Positions 1 to 7,708 of a DNA stretch of 27,237 bases are shown piece by piece. The stretch is from contig CALFXE010000259.1 of the NCBI GenBank assembly GCA_937927845.1, positions 1-27,237 on the forward strand, in the 5' to 3' direction. Each line of letters starts with the position of its first letter. The first letter of the stretch is position 1. The stretch comes from an uncultured Paludibacter sp. GTDB taxonomy: Bacteria > Bacteroidota > Bacteroidia > Bacteroidales > Paludibacteraceae. The position numbers were made by a program, and so were the translations under genes. The notes under the pieces are model-generated. The model was given only the letters and a program-made list of their open reading frames with translations, had not been told where the DNA came from and ran no database searches.

Positions 1-311
1 ATTGTATTTCTATCTTAGTTTACTATTCGAGAAAGATGTTATTTCAAAAAGCAATCCCTTCAACTGAGAAATCATCGGCAATAATTCATTATGGCATCAA
101 TGACGGTTCAAATGTATCAAAATATTTTTAATAAAAAAAGCATTTCAACAGGAATATTTTATTTTTTTTACATTTATATACGGCTTATTAAGGAGGATAC
201 GTTAGTTAGTGGACTATAAGATTAAACTGACAAAAAGTCAAGATAACTTTATTATATTCAAACTAAATAAAGTACTTTTGCACACAAAACTAATAATTAA
301 TTGTAATTAAG
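1..311. other. Left-edge region without a recognised gene
   Basis: AT-rich stretch upstream of prmA. Two plus-strand frames are open at the left edge. One ends at a stop at 65-67 and the other at 129-131 (42 codons, ending in ...NVSKYF). Either could be the last codons of a gene lying mostly outside the window, but the residues match nothing I recognise. The rest is noncoding and contains the prmA promoter-like box at 273-280. An AGGAGG-like string at 191-196 precedes a 33-codon GTG frame that runs across that box, and I do not regard it as a gene. Confidence 0.4.
273..280 (+). promoter_or_regulatory. Putative Bacteroidota -7 box of prmA
   Basis: TACTTTTG matches the TAnnTTTG -7 consensus used by the primary sigma factor of Bacteroidota and lies 31 bp before the prmA ATG. 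No clear TTTG -33 box is seen at the usual distance upstream, so this is a partial match. Confidence 0.45.
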
Positions 312-1154
312 ATGAATTTTTTAGAATTTAATATAGAAATACAGCCAAACGAAGAGTATATTTTTGATTTATTGTCGGCATATCTTGCTGAATTTGGTTT
401 TGAGAGCTTTGAAAAGAAAGATAATTACATGTTAGCCTATATAGATAGCGAAAAATATGATCAAGATAAATTTATTGATTTGATGAAAAATTTTGAATTT
501 GCGAAAACGATAAACTATAATTATATCGAAATCGAACAAAGAAATTGGAATGAAGAATGGGAAAAGAATTTTTTCGAACCTATAGTTATTGGAGATGAAT
601 GCTTGATTCATAGTACTTTTCATAAAGATTTGCCAAACGCTAAATATGATATCATCATTGATCCGAAAATGTCGTTCGGAACAGGGCATCATGAAACTAC
701 GAGTTTGATGATTGGTGAAATACTGAAAATTGATTTTGCGGACAAATCGGTGTTGGATATGGGATGTGGTACTGCCGTTTTAGCTATTCTGGCTGCAAAG
801 AAAGGTGCAAAGGATATTACTGCAATTGATATTGACACTTGGTGCGTTGAAAATTCATTAGAGAATATTGATAAAAACAATACATCTCATATTAAAGTGT
901 TATTAGGTGATGCTGATACACTTGCAGGAAAATCTTTCAATATAATTCTTGCCAATATTAACAGAAATATCTTATTGAATGATATAAAAAAATACGTCTC
1001 CTGTATGAATGAAGGAGACGAAATTTATATGAGTGGTTTTTATGTTGAAGATATACCTGCTATTGAAAATGAGGCATTAAAGCATAATCTACATTTGGTT
1101 GATAGAAACGAGAAAAACCGTTGGGTTGTCGTAAAATTTGTTAAAAAGACTTAA
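312..1154 (+). CDS. prmA: Ribosomal protein L11 methyltransferase
   Basis: PrmA is a cytoplasmic SAM-dependent enzyme that trimethylates amino groups of ribosomal protein L11. The 280-residue product has the family architecture: an N-terminal substrate-recognition domain (about residues 1-95), then a Rossmann methyltransferase domain. The family signature FGTGHHETT lies at 122-130, the SAM-binding motif VLDMGCGTAVLAIL at 147-160, and an ANIN motif follows, as in the NPPY-equivalent position of PrmA proteins. Length is slightly below that of E. coli PrmA (293), as is common in Bacteroidota. The ATG lies 31 bp after a TAnnTTTG box and no Shine-Dalgarno is present, which is normal for the phylum. 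It is monocistronic and convergent with korC; the two 3' ends overlap by 14 bp. An 8-bp inverted repeat (995-1002 with 1013-1020) lies inside the gene, of unknown meaning. Confidence 0.95.
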   Translation: MNFLEFNIEIQPNEEYIFDLLSAYLAEFGFESFEKKDNYMLAYIDSEKYDQDKFIDLMKNFEFAKTINYNYIEIEQRNWNEEWEKNFFEPIVIGDECLIHSTFHKDLPNAKYDIIIDPKMSFGTGHHETTSLMIGEILKIDFADKSVLDMGCGTAVLAILAAKKGAKDITAIDIDTWCVENSLENIDKNNTSHIKVLLGDADTLAGKSFNIILANINRNILLNDIKKYVSCMNEGDEIYMSGFYVEDIPAIENEALKHNLHLVDRNEKNRWVVVKFVKKT

Positions 1155-1683
1155 TCAACTCCATTCCGACATGTATTGCTTTTTCATTCATAGGTAATAA
1201 ATGATGATGACGAGATGGTAATGTCTTCTTTAGACCTAAAAGTACATTTCCAATTTCTACAATTGGTCTTACTTTTAATAAGCCTCCTAAAATTATCATA
1301 TTGATAGTTTTAGTTGAGTCATTTGCATAGGCATATTCTGTGGCATCTATCTGATATATATTAATATCCTTTCTCGTTGGATACGTTTTAATACCATTCC
1401 CATCAAAAATTAATGTGCCACCGGGTTTTACAAGCTTTTCAAATTTATCAATCGATGGTTGATTTAATACAATAGCCGTATCATAAGTGTTTAATACAGG
1501 CGAGCTTACTCTTTCATCGCTTAAAATAACGGTTACGTTAGCAGTACCACCCCTTTGCTCAGGACCATAAGACGGCATCCAGCTAACTTCCTTACCCTGA
1601 ACCAAACCTGAATAAGCTAAAATTTTACCCATGGAAAGAACACCCTGTCCACCAAACCCCGATATAATAATCTCTTCTGTCAT
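1141..1683 (-). CDS. korC: 2-oxoacid:ferredoxin oxidoreductase, gamma subunit
   Basis: This is the gamma subunit of a ferredoxin-linked 2-oxoacid oxidoreductase, which oxidatively decarboxylates a 2-oxoacid to its acyl-CoA and reduces ferredoxin. The 180-residue product is a single gamma domain with the N-terminal motif SGFGGQGVLSMGK (residues 8-20) and the PSYGPEQRGG motif typical of gamma domains. It is the last gene of the korD-A-B-C operon but is set 168 bp away from korB by a heptamer-repeat hairpin, so it may be expressed at a different level. Its 3' end overlaps the convergent prmA by 14 bp. Substrate (2-oxoglutarate or branched-chain 2-oxoacids) cannot be read from sequence; the symbol follows the usual Kor naming. 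Confidence 0.88.
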   Translation of the reverse strand: MTEEIIISGFGGQGVLSMGKILAYSGLVQGKEVSWMPSYGPEQRGGTANVTVILSDERVSSPVLNTYDTAIVLNQPSIDKFEKLVKPGGTLIFDGNGIKTYPTRKDINIYQIDATEYAYANDSTKTINMIILGGLLKVRPIVEIGNVLLGLKKTLPSRHHHLLPMNEKAIHVGMELIKSF

Positions 1684-1719
1684 TTCTTAAAAATAAATAT
1701 TTAATAATTGTATGTAAAT

Positions 1720-1852
1720 ATTAGTGATTAGTGATTAGTGATTAGTGATTAGTGACTGGTAGTAAAAGGGTCTATAGTTTAATGTTTAATGTTGATGTAC
1801 AGACATTTGTACTTATCTACTAATCACCAATTACCAATCACCAATCACTAAT
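1720..1852. repeat. Inverted heptamer repeat array between korB and korC
   Basis: Five exact tandem copies of ATTAGTG (1720-1754) face five tandem heptamers in the opposite orientation (1818-1852: TACTAAT, CACCAAT, TACCAAT, CACCAAT, CACTAAT). Five of 35 positions differ between the arms. The 63-nt loop holds another heptamer pair (TTTAATG twice, 1778-1791) and a small GTACA/TGTAC hairpin. The last unit touches the korB stop codon. In the operon-sense RNA, three of the five differences become G-U pairs. Confidence 0.85.
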
Positions 1853-2643
1853 CACACATCCTTCAAATCTCCCATTGGATAAACAGGAAACATATTTTCA
1901 ACCATCCAGTTATTTGATTCATCAGGAGTCATTCTCCATCCTGAACTACAAGTGGAAACAACTTCTACAATTGAAGTCCCTTTGTTTTGAAATGAGTTTT
2001 GGAATGCTTTCTTAATAGCTCTTTTTGCTCTTTTCACAGAAACTAAGTTATGTACGCTCTGACGTGTTACATAGCAAACTCCATCAAGTTGAGCTAACAA
2101 CTTTGACATATCAAGAGGATGCCCGTTAATAGGCAAATCTCTTCCATTGGGCGAAGTGGTTGATTTCATACCGAGTAGGGTAGTAGGAGCCATTTGTCCA
2201 CCTGTCATACCATAAATACCATTATTAATATAAATGATAGCGATATTTTCACCACGATTACAAGCATGTAGAGTCTCTGCCGTACCGATAGCAGCTAAAT
2301 CGCCATCTCCCTGATACGTAAATACGTATTTATCGGGCAATAATCTTTTTATTGCTGTTGCTAAAGCTGGTGCACGACCATGAGCTGCCTGATGCCAGTC
2401 GATATCCAAGTATTTATATGCAAAAACCGCACATCCCACCGGTGCAACTCCAATAGTCTTATCTTGAATGCCCATTTCCTGTATAACTTCACCAATAAGC
2501 TTATGAACAACACCATGACTGCATCCCGGACAATAATGCATAGGTTTGTCATTCATTACTGTTGTTTTCTTATAAACAAGATTTTCAGGTTTGATTATAT
2601 CAGTTACATTTATCTCTGCTATATTTACATCAGTTACACTCAT
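1852..2643 (-). CDS. korB: 2-oxoacid:ferredoxin oxidoreductase, beta (TPP-binding) subunit
   Basis: This subunit holds thiamine pyrophosphate, which attacks the 2-oxoacid in the ferredoxin-dependent oxidative decarboxylation. The 263-residue product has HYCPGCSHG at 36-44 and the TPP/Mg2+ motif GDGDLAAIG from 112 to NN at 140-141, with the GIYGMTGGQMAPTT stretch behind it that is usual for beta subunits. It starts 21 bp after korA and is followed by the heptamer-repeat hairpin, whose outermost unit overlaps the stop codon by one base. The first ~25 residues precede the conserved domain and show no homology I recognise; an internal Met at 30 (MNDKPMHYCPG) could be an alternative start. Confidence 0.92.
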   Translation of the reverse strand: MSVTDVNIAEINVTDIIKPENLVYKKTTVMNDKPMHYCPGCSHGVVHKLIGEVIQEMGIQDKTIGVAPVGCAVFAYKYLDIDWHQAAHGRAPALATAIKRLLPDKYVFTYQGDGDLAAIGTAETLHACNRGENIAIIYINNGIYGMTGGQMAPTTLLGMKSTTSPNGRDLPINGHPLDMSKLLAQLDGVCYVTRQSVHNLVSVKRAKRAIKKAFQNSFQNKGTSIVEVVSTCSSGWRMTPDESNNWMVENMFPVYPMGDLKDV

Positions 2644-2664
2644 AATTATTCATCATTAATTACA

Positions 2665-3756
2665 TTATTTTATCAATTTGCTTTTTAAAGCATTTAAAAC
2701 CTCATCAGGAGAAGGTACAATTCCTCCCATTCTACCGTAGAATTCAACCGGTACTTTACCTGTAACAGCTAAGCGAACATCTTCAACCATCTGACCCGCA
2801 TTCATTTCTATAGAAATAAAACCTTTAACCTTATTTGCTAATTCATTTAATATCTCTGATGGAAATGGATAAAGAGTAATTGGTCTGATTAATCCTGCTT
2901 TTATTCCTTCTGCTCGTGCTAATTCTACGGCTTTCTGACAAACTCTCGCCATAGTGCCGAAAGCTACAAAAACATAATCAGCATCATCACATAAAAACTG
3001 CTCATAGCGAACTTCTGTTTTTTCAATCTCACGATAGCGTGCTTGTAAACGTTGATTTAAACGCTCCATGTCTTCACTAAGCAATTCTAATGAAGAAATA
3101 TAATTAGGATCTCTGTCTTTTGTCTTGCCGAGAGTAGCCCAAGGATATTTTGCTCTTATCTCGTCTTCTGTTAATCTTGGCTGAAATGGCGGCAGCACGA
3201 CTTTTTCCATCATCTGCCCTATAATACCATCAGCCAAAACCATAGCCGGAGTTCTGTATTTAAAAGCTAGTTCGAAAGCCAAAACTGTATGATCAGCCAT
3301 TTCTTGAACCGATGCCGGAGCTAATGTCGGCATTTTATAATCTCCATGTCCTCCTCCCTTTACAGTTTGAAAATAATCAGCCTGACTTGGTTGTATTGTA
3401 CCCAAACCCGGACCGCCACGCATCACATTGACAATCACACCGGGCAATTCTGCGCCTGCCATGTATGAAATACCTTCTTGCATAAGACTTACACCCGGAC
3501 TGGAGGATGATGTCATAACTTTTTTACCACAACCTGCTCCACCATAAACCATGTTAATCGAAGCAACTTCACTTTCAGCTTGTAACACCACCATTCCTGT
3601 TGTTTTCCATGGTTCTTCAACCATTAAAGTTTCAAGAATTTCCGATTGAGGCGTGATAGGATAACCAAAATAACCATCACATCCACATCTGATAGCAGCA
3701 TGTGCAACAGCTTCGTTGCCTTTCATCAACAAAACTTCTTCTTTGTTTTCTGTCAT
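2665..3756 (-). CDS. korA: 2-oxoacid:ferredoxin oxidoreductase, alpha subunit (VorB/KorA type)
   Basis: Alpha subunit of the same oxidoreductase. It carries the pyrimidine-binding and transketolase-C-like domains that complete the active site with the beta subunit. The 363-residue protein begins with a KGNEAVAHAAIRCGCDGYF stretch and FGYPITPQSEI, the substrate-end signature of this family, followed by GGPGLGTIQPSQADYF and a C-terminal domain with AFGTMARV and IRPITLYPFP. Length fits the short VorB/KorA class, not the long fused pyruvate:ferredoxin oxidoreductases. Its ATG overlaps the korD stop codon (ATGA), so the two are translationally coupled. In Bacteroidota this arrangement is variously annotated as 3-methyl-2-oxobutanoate or 2-oxoglutarate oxidoreductase; I cannot separate them here. 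Confidence 0.92.
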   Translation of the reverse strand: MTENKEEVLLMKGNEAVAHAAIRCGCDGYFGYPITPQSEILETLMVEEPWKTTGMVVLQAESEVASINMVYGGAGCGKKVMTSSSSPGVSLMQEGISYMAGAELPGVIVNVMRGGPGLGTIQPSQADYFQTVKGGGHGDYKMPTLAPASVQEMADHTVLAFELAFKYRTPAMVLADGIIGQMMEKVVLPPFQPRLTEDEIRAKYPWATLGKTKDRDPNYISSLELLSEDMERLNQRLQARYREIEKTEVRYEQFLCDDADYVFVAFGTMARVCQKAVELARAEGIKAGLIRPITLYPFPSEILNELANKVKGFISIEMNAGQMVEDVRLAVTGKVPVEFYGRMGGIVPSPDEVLNALKSKLIK

Positions 3757-3977
3757 ACTTTTATTTTATAAACTGTTATACAGGCATCCGGACAAACTTC
3801 AGCACATGCAGTGCAGCCGGTGCAAGCATCAGGATTGTTCATAAATGAAAAATTGTAACCTTTATTGTTTGCATCTTTCGACAATTCAAGCACATCGGAA
3901 GGACATGCAACTACACACAAATCACATCCTTTACATTTTTCAATTTCAACTACAATTGCGCCTTTAAATTTAGCCAT
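3753..3977 (-). CDS. korD: 2-oxoacid:ferredoxin oxidoreductase, delta subunit (2x[4Fe-4S] ferredoxin)
   Basis: A 74-residue ferredoxin-like subunit that passes electrons from the TPP site to external ferredoxin. Two complete CxxCxxCxxxCP motifs are present (Cys 15, 18, 21, 25 and Cys 52, 55, 58, 62), enough for two [4Fe-4S] clusters. It is the first gene of the operon and overlaps korA by four bases. A near-match to a -7 box lies 36 bp upstream. The enzyme needs reduced ferredoxin and is oxygen-sensitive in known cases, which fits an anaerobic lifestyle. Confidence 0.93.
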   Translation of the reverse strand: MAKFKGAIVVEIEKCKGCDLCVVACPSDVLELSKDANNKGYNFSFMNNPDACTGCTACAEVCPDACITVYKIKV

Positions 3978-4013
3978 ATTATTAATTGTTCAATTATTTT
4001 TCAAAAACGAGTA

Positions 4014-4021
4014 CAAAGGAA
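4014..4021 (-). promoter_or_regulatory. Putative promoter of the korDABC operon
   Basis: On the minus strand the box reads TTCCTTTG, one mismatch from TAnnTTTG. A TTTG on the same strand (4041-4044) lies 19 bp further upstream, the expected -33 spacing. It starts 36 bp ahead of korD. Confidence 0.35.
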
Positions 4022-4162
4022 AGACTATTTTATTAAAATTCAAAAAAAAATATGATTATCGCCATTCCATCTATTGTTTTTTTGTTATTAGGGATGAAAA
4101 TCTTTATAATGGGATGAATTATCAATCATATATTGTTAATACTTATTGAAGAAATTCATTCT

Positions 4163-7042
4163 TTATCTTTTACATATGCTTTTAAAATTACAATATTTAC
4201 ATGTATCCAAATTTTTAGTCTGAAAAAATGGTACTGATGTATCAAATATTTCTTCTACACAAGCTCTAATATTTTCAACAAAATCATCATTAAAATCCAT
4301 ATAATTATCGACCTCTACTTTCTGTTTTTCAGCTTTATATTTGATAAAAGGCGCAAAATCCTTTTTAAAAATATCTCTTACATAAATGATTCCCGGCTTT
4401 ATCTGTTGATTATCAACAGTATCTTTGTATAAATAACCATAAAGGAAAGTTTGCAATACATGACTTGCTTGTTTCTTAGGCTCAGCATCATGATTAAATA
4501 AATCACCCCATTCCTCAAATTCTAATGTACCACTTCCGGTTTTATAATCAAAAATCCTGATAATTCCATCTTTAATATCAATACGGTCGATAATACCACC
4601 TATTCTAACATTACCGTATTTTGTTGATAGAGTTGATTTTACCGGTTTTTCACCTACTATATACGTAAAAGGTGTTTGAGTTATATCTTTTTCTAAAACA
4701 CCAACGACATATTTAAAAAGTACGCTTGCAATCAATAAATTATTCCCTTGTAAATTGACAGTGCTATCTTTGGACTGTTTGAAAAAATGATATGCAAAAG
4801 CCCTGTTAATAAGCAAGTTAATGTTTTCTTTGTTTTTAATGATTGACTTTATATCATCAGAATTTAAAATCTTATCCTCAAAAGGCTTATAAATATTAGC
4901 TATAACATCATGAAATATACTGCCAAATACGTTTGCTTCCATCTGTTCGGAAATCTCGTCAACTGTTGATATTTTTTCAACATAATTTAGGTAAAACTGA
5001 AGAGGGCAGTTAATATATGTATTTATACTACTCGGAGACAAAGAAGAATGGTTTCCAGGCAAATCAAGGAACGCTTTCAATTTGTTTACAATTGCATCAT
5101 CTTTTGTTATGTTAATCACATTTTCATCGGGAGAATTCACCTCAAAAGAGATGTTTTTAGTCTTAATATCAATAAGATAATGATACTTTAATTGATGTAA
5201 AAAGCGACTGACTTCACCTGTGTTACCATTATCGATGCGCGAATCATAAACAAAGTATATATTCTTTGCTCTATTAATTAAACGATAAAAATTATATGAT
5301 GTAATCGCATCTAAATGTTCATATGTAGGCAAATTAAATCCTTTTCTCAAATTATATGGGATAAAACTATTCGTAAACGATTTCTGAGGATAAACACCTT
5401 CATTAAAAGAAGTTATGATTATATTTTCAAAATCAAGTCCTCTTGTTTCTAACGAACCAATTATCTGTAACCCTTCCAAAGGCTCTCCCACAAAAGGAAT
5501 ATTAATACCATTTGTCAATTGTTTAATCAATCTCATCAAAGTATCTAATTGCATAGATATAAAATCAGAATTAGATTTAAGTATTCCCGAAATTCTATTT
5601 AGTGTAATATAATATTGATATAAGAAACTCGATTCAAGCTTATAATCAGCATCATCCGTTTTAATCCTATTAGTTTCATGGAATAAGTATTTTAAAATAT
5701 TGATAAGATATTCAAGAAAAGAAGTTGAATTTACATCAGGATTAAATATTGTTTTGAGTAAATTGTTATGTAAGAACACGCTTTGATGAATATACGTCAG
5801 ATTTTCATTGATTATTTTTTCGTTGATAATTTTAATGGTATCTGCACAAAATACTGAAATTAACTGATGACTAAGTATATTTTTTACATTAACATGATAG
5901 AATTTGTAATTACCATCAAAGATCCTTTTCCTTTTATGCAGTTCGAATATCTGTTCAACTAAACTTGCCACAGAAGTTAGTTGCAGAGGATATCCCATAG
6001 TAACATTGATTTTCTTTATATTTTCAGGGATAGAATATAGCACAGGAAGCATTAAATTCTCATCAGGTATAACAACTGCTGTTTTTAAATAATCAATATC
6101 ATCATCACCTGACTCAGGATATATTTGCTGCAAAATAGAGAAAACTGTTTTTGCTTGTCCAATTGAAGACGGAATTCCAAAAACCTCAAAATTTCTATTT
6201 TCTTTGTTGGGTTCAACAGTTATATCATATTTTGATTTAAACAGATTAGTATTTTCTTTATAAAATGATGATGCCGGATTATCAGGGTCTTTTAGTTCAT
6301 TTGCATCATAATCCCAATAGAAATCAGCTTGTTCACGCTTATTAAGAATATCCATTAATTTTTTCTCACATGGATTTAAAGCGTTGAATCCGACAAATAC
6401 AAACTTTTTATTATCAAACCATTCAAATCTTTCATTATTATTTAGTTTATCTGAAACATATCTCGAAATCATTCCCTCATATCCCATTTTTTCTTCAAAA
6501 AGCTCTTTTTTAAATTTTGAATAGATGGGGAATAACACTTGCCAGGTACTTATGAAATTTTCTTCATATTTATTTTTCTTATGAATATCAAAACTACCTA
6601 AAAATCTACTAATAGCTTCTTTTTGTTGTTCAGAAAAGATGTCAAACAAATCATCAATATCCTTATAATCTTTGACATTAGTAAAAAGTTGCTTTGCATC
6701 AATCATATATTTATCAACATCATTGAAGTCAGCCAACAACATTTCAGCCCAAAACACAAATGAATCAAAGTTTTCCTGATGTTCACTTTCATCGCAATAA
6801 ATTCGATAAAGTTTAAATAATAAATATAGTCTGTCCGCTGATTGAAGTTCGGAAGATTGCTGAAATATCGAATCTATAGTAATAATTTCAGGTGAAAATA
6901 AAGGTTTTAAAGCAATTTGTGATAAATAGTTCTGAAAAAACAAACCGGCACGACGATTTGGGAATACAAACGTAAATGTGTGTATATCATCTTTATGGTG
7001 CTTATAATATTCAGATGCAATACGAAATAAAAAGGAGTTCAT
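4163..7042 (-). CDS. AddB-like inactivated helicase / PD-(D/E)XK nuclease
   Basis: A 959-residue protein built like the AddB subunit of the AddAB double-strand-break resection nuclease. The N-terminal half resembles an SF1 helicase but has FPNRRAGLFFQNYL (27-40) where a Walker A loop would be, so it probably does not hydrolyse ATP. A motif V-like stretch, LETRGLDFENIII, occurs at 531-543. The C-terminal nuclease (about 670-959) has LSPSSINTYINCP, His711, Asp819 in GGIIDRID, Asp832-x-Lys834 in FDYKTG, and Gln864/Tyr868 in QTFLYGY, the full AddB/RecB-type active site. Cys679 with Cys948, Cys951 and Cys957 matches the split iron-sulphur staple of AddB. No addA (UvrD-type) gene is adjacent, so the partner must be elsewhere. 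It is monocistronic, with a promoter-like box 31 bp upstream. Confidence 0.8.
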   Translation of the reverse strand: MNSFLFRIASEYYKHHKDDIHTFTFVFPNRRAGLFFQNYLSQIALKPLFSPEIITIDSIFQQSSELQSADRLYLLFKLYRIYCDESEHQENFDSFVFWAEMLLADFNDVDKYMIDAKQLFTNVKDYKDIDDLFDIFSEQQKEAISRFLGSFDIHKKNKYEENFISTWQVLFPIYSKFKKELFEEKMGYEGMISRYVSDKLNNNERFEWFDNKKFVFVGFNALNPCEKKLMDILNKREQADFYWDYDANELKDPDNPASSFYKENTNLFKSKYDITVEPNKENRNFEVFGIPSSIGQAKTVFSILQQIYPESGDDDIDYLKTAVVIPDENLMLPVLYSIPENIKKINVTMGYPLQLTSVASLVEQIFELHKRKRIFDGNYKFYHVNVKNILSHQLISVFCADTIKIINEKIINENLTYIHQSVFLHNNLLKTIFNPDVNSTSFLEYLINILKYLFHETNRIKTDDADYKLESSFLYQYYITLNRISGILKSNSDFISMQLDTLMRLIKQLTNGINIPFVGEPLEGLQIIGSLETRGLDFENIIITSFNEGVYPQKSFTNSFIPYNLRKGFNLPTYEHLDAITSYNFYRLINRAKNIYFVYDSRIDNGNTGEVSRFLHQLKYHYLIDIKTKNISFEVNSPDENVINITKDDAIVNKLKAFLDLPGNHSSLSPSSINTYINCPLQFYLNYVEKISTVDEISEQMEANVFGSIFHDVIANIYKPFEDKILNSDDIKSIIKNKENINLLINRAFAYHFFKQSKDSTVNLQGNNLLIASVLFKYVVGVLEKDITQTPFTYIVGEKPVKSTLSTKYGNVRIGGIIDRIDIKDGIIRIFDYKTGSGTLEFEEWGDLFNHDAEPKKQASHVLQTFLYGYLYKDTVDNQQIKPGIIYVRDIFKKDFAPFIKYKAEKQKVEVDNYMDFNDDFVENIRACVEEIFDTSVPFFQTKNLDTCKYCNFKSICKR

Positions 7043-7073
7043 TCTAATGCAGTAGTTATTTTACGATTGGATG

Positions 7074-7081
7074 CAAATTTA
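7074..7081 (-). promoter_or_regulatory. Putative promoter of the AddB-like gene
   Basis: The minus strand reads TAAATTTG, an exact TAnnTTTG match, starting 31 bp before the ATG. A minus-strand TTTG at 7105-7108 lies 23 bp further upstream, slightly wider than typical. Confidence 0.45.
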
Positions 7082-7221
7082 ATGAATTTTTCTCCAACAC
7101 TAATCAAAAAGGTAAAAAATAAACGATAAAGTTATTTTGATTTTTTAAGAAAGAAACTCGTAACTTTTGGGAAAATGGAGAATGATGATGATGCTGGAAA
7201 AGATTCTCATTACTCGTTATC

Positions 7222-7503
7222 GGTCTACTGCAACTGTAGAGGAGTTCCCTCAGTCGCTCCTTTGGCTTCGCCAAGTCGCTCTTTCGGGATGACACGCTCG
7301 TTAGCGAGCGGTGTATACCGCCACTCGAAGTGTTTCTGTAACATCATCTTTTTTGCAGTGGCGGCGTAAGAAGCCTTGCACCGGTCGTGCATTTAGGCTG
7401 TTGCGTTTTACAATGCCGAACGACCGGTTTACACTGTTAGCAAGCGAGCGTGTCATCCCGAACGAGCACAGCGACTGAGGGAACTCCTCTACAGTTGTAG
7501 TCG
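7222..7503. repeat. GC-rich nested inverted-repeat element
   Basis: A conspicuously GC-rich block inside a gene-free gap (7043-7708). Perfect 28-bp arms (7231-7258 and 7470-7497) and perfect 18-bp inner arms (7283-7300 and 7445-7462) form the outer structure. The left side has 24 nt between the two arm segments, including the self-complementary GGCTTCGCC, where the right side has 7 nt. Inside are further inverted pairs: GCTCGTTAGCGAGC at 7296-7309, CCGCCACT/AGTGGCGG (7318-7325, 7357-7364) and ACCGGTCGT/ACGACCGGT (7380-7388, 7420-7428). Short open frames here translate the palindrome itself and are not believable genes. It looks like a dispersed intergenic repeat, not a gene. Confidence 0.8.
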
Positions 7504-7645
7504 GTCGGATAGCGAGCAATTGAGGAAACTCTCAATACGTTGAGTAGGTTGATGTAAGTTGAGATGATTCCAATATATAAAATAAAAATTTCGATTGAAA
7601 AATAGGTATTTGTTAATTTGCTGTATTAAAAATAAAGATTAATAA

Positions 7646-7653
7646 TATCTTTG
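7646..7653 (+). promoter_or_regulatory. Putative -7 box of the DUF554 gene
   Basis: TATCTTTG is an exact TAnnTTTG match followed by CAG. It sits 55 bp before the ATG. The nearest upstream TTTG (7617-7620) is 25 bp away, wider than usual. Confidence 0.45.
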
Positions 7654-7677
7654 CAGACAACTTATAATAAAAAAATT

Positions 7678-7700
7678 AACAAACAAACAAACAAACAAAC
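7678..7700 (+). repeat. AAAC tetranucleotide tract in the DUF554 leader
   Basis: A run of period-4 sequence (AAC followed by five AAAC units) directly precedes AAATAAAG and the ATG at 7709. It lies between the promoter-like box and the start codon, so length changes would alter the leader but not the reading frame. Confidence 0.8.
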
Positions 7701-7708
7701 AAATAAAG

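Noticed and set aside
209..310. A 33-codon GTG frame preceded by an AGGAGG-like string, ending just before prmA
   Set aside because: It runs across the prmA -7 box, Shine-Dalgarno use is rare in this phylum, and the peptide resembles nothing.
995..1020. 8-bp inverted repeat (CGTCTCCT/AGGAGACG) inside prmA
   Set aside because: It is short, sits in conserved coding sequence and is not followed by a T run; chance is a sufficient explanation.
1720..1852. Possible CRISPR array
   Set aside because: Units are 7 nt, contiguous and without spacers; there are no cas genes in the window.
3865..4149. Plus-strand 94-codon frame across korD
   Set aside because: It is antisense to the clear ferredoxin gene and runs into low-complexity intergenic sequence; no family features.
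7104..7519. Three small open frames (62-72 codons) on both strands
   Set aside because: They translate the GC-rich inverted repeat, so both strands give similar peptides (SFGMTRSLA-type). No start context or family resemblance supports them.
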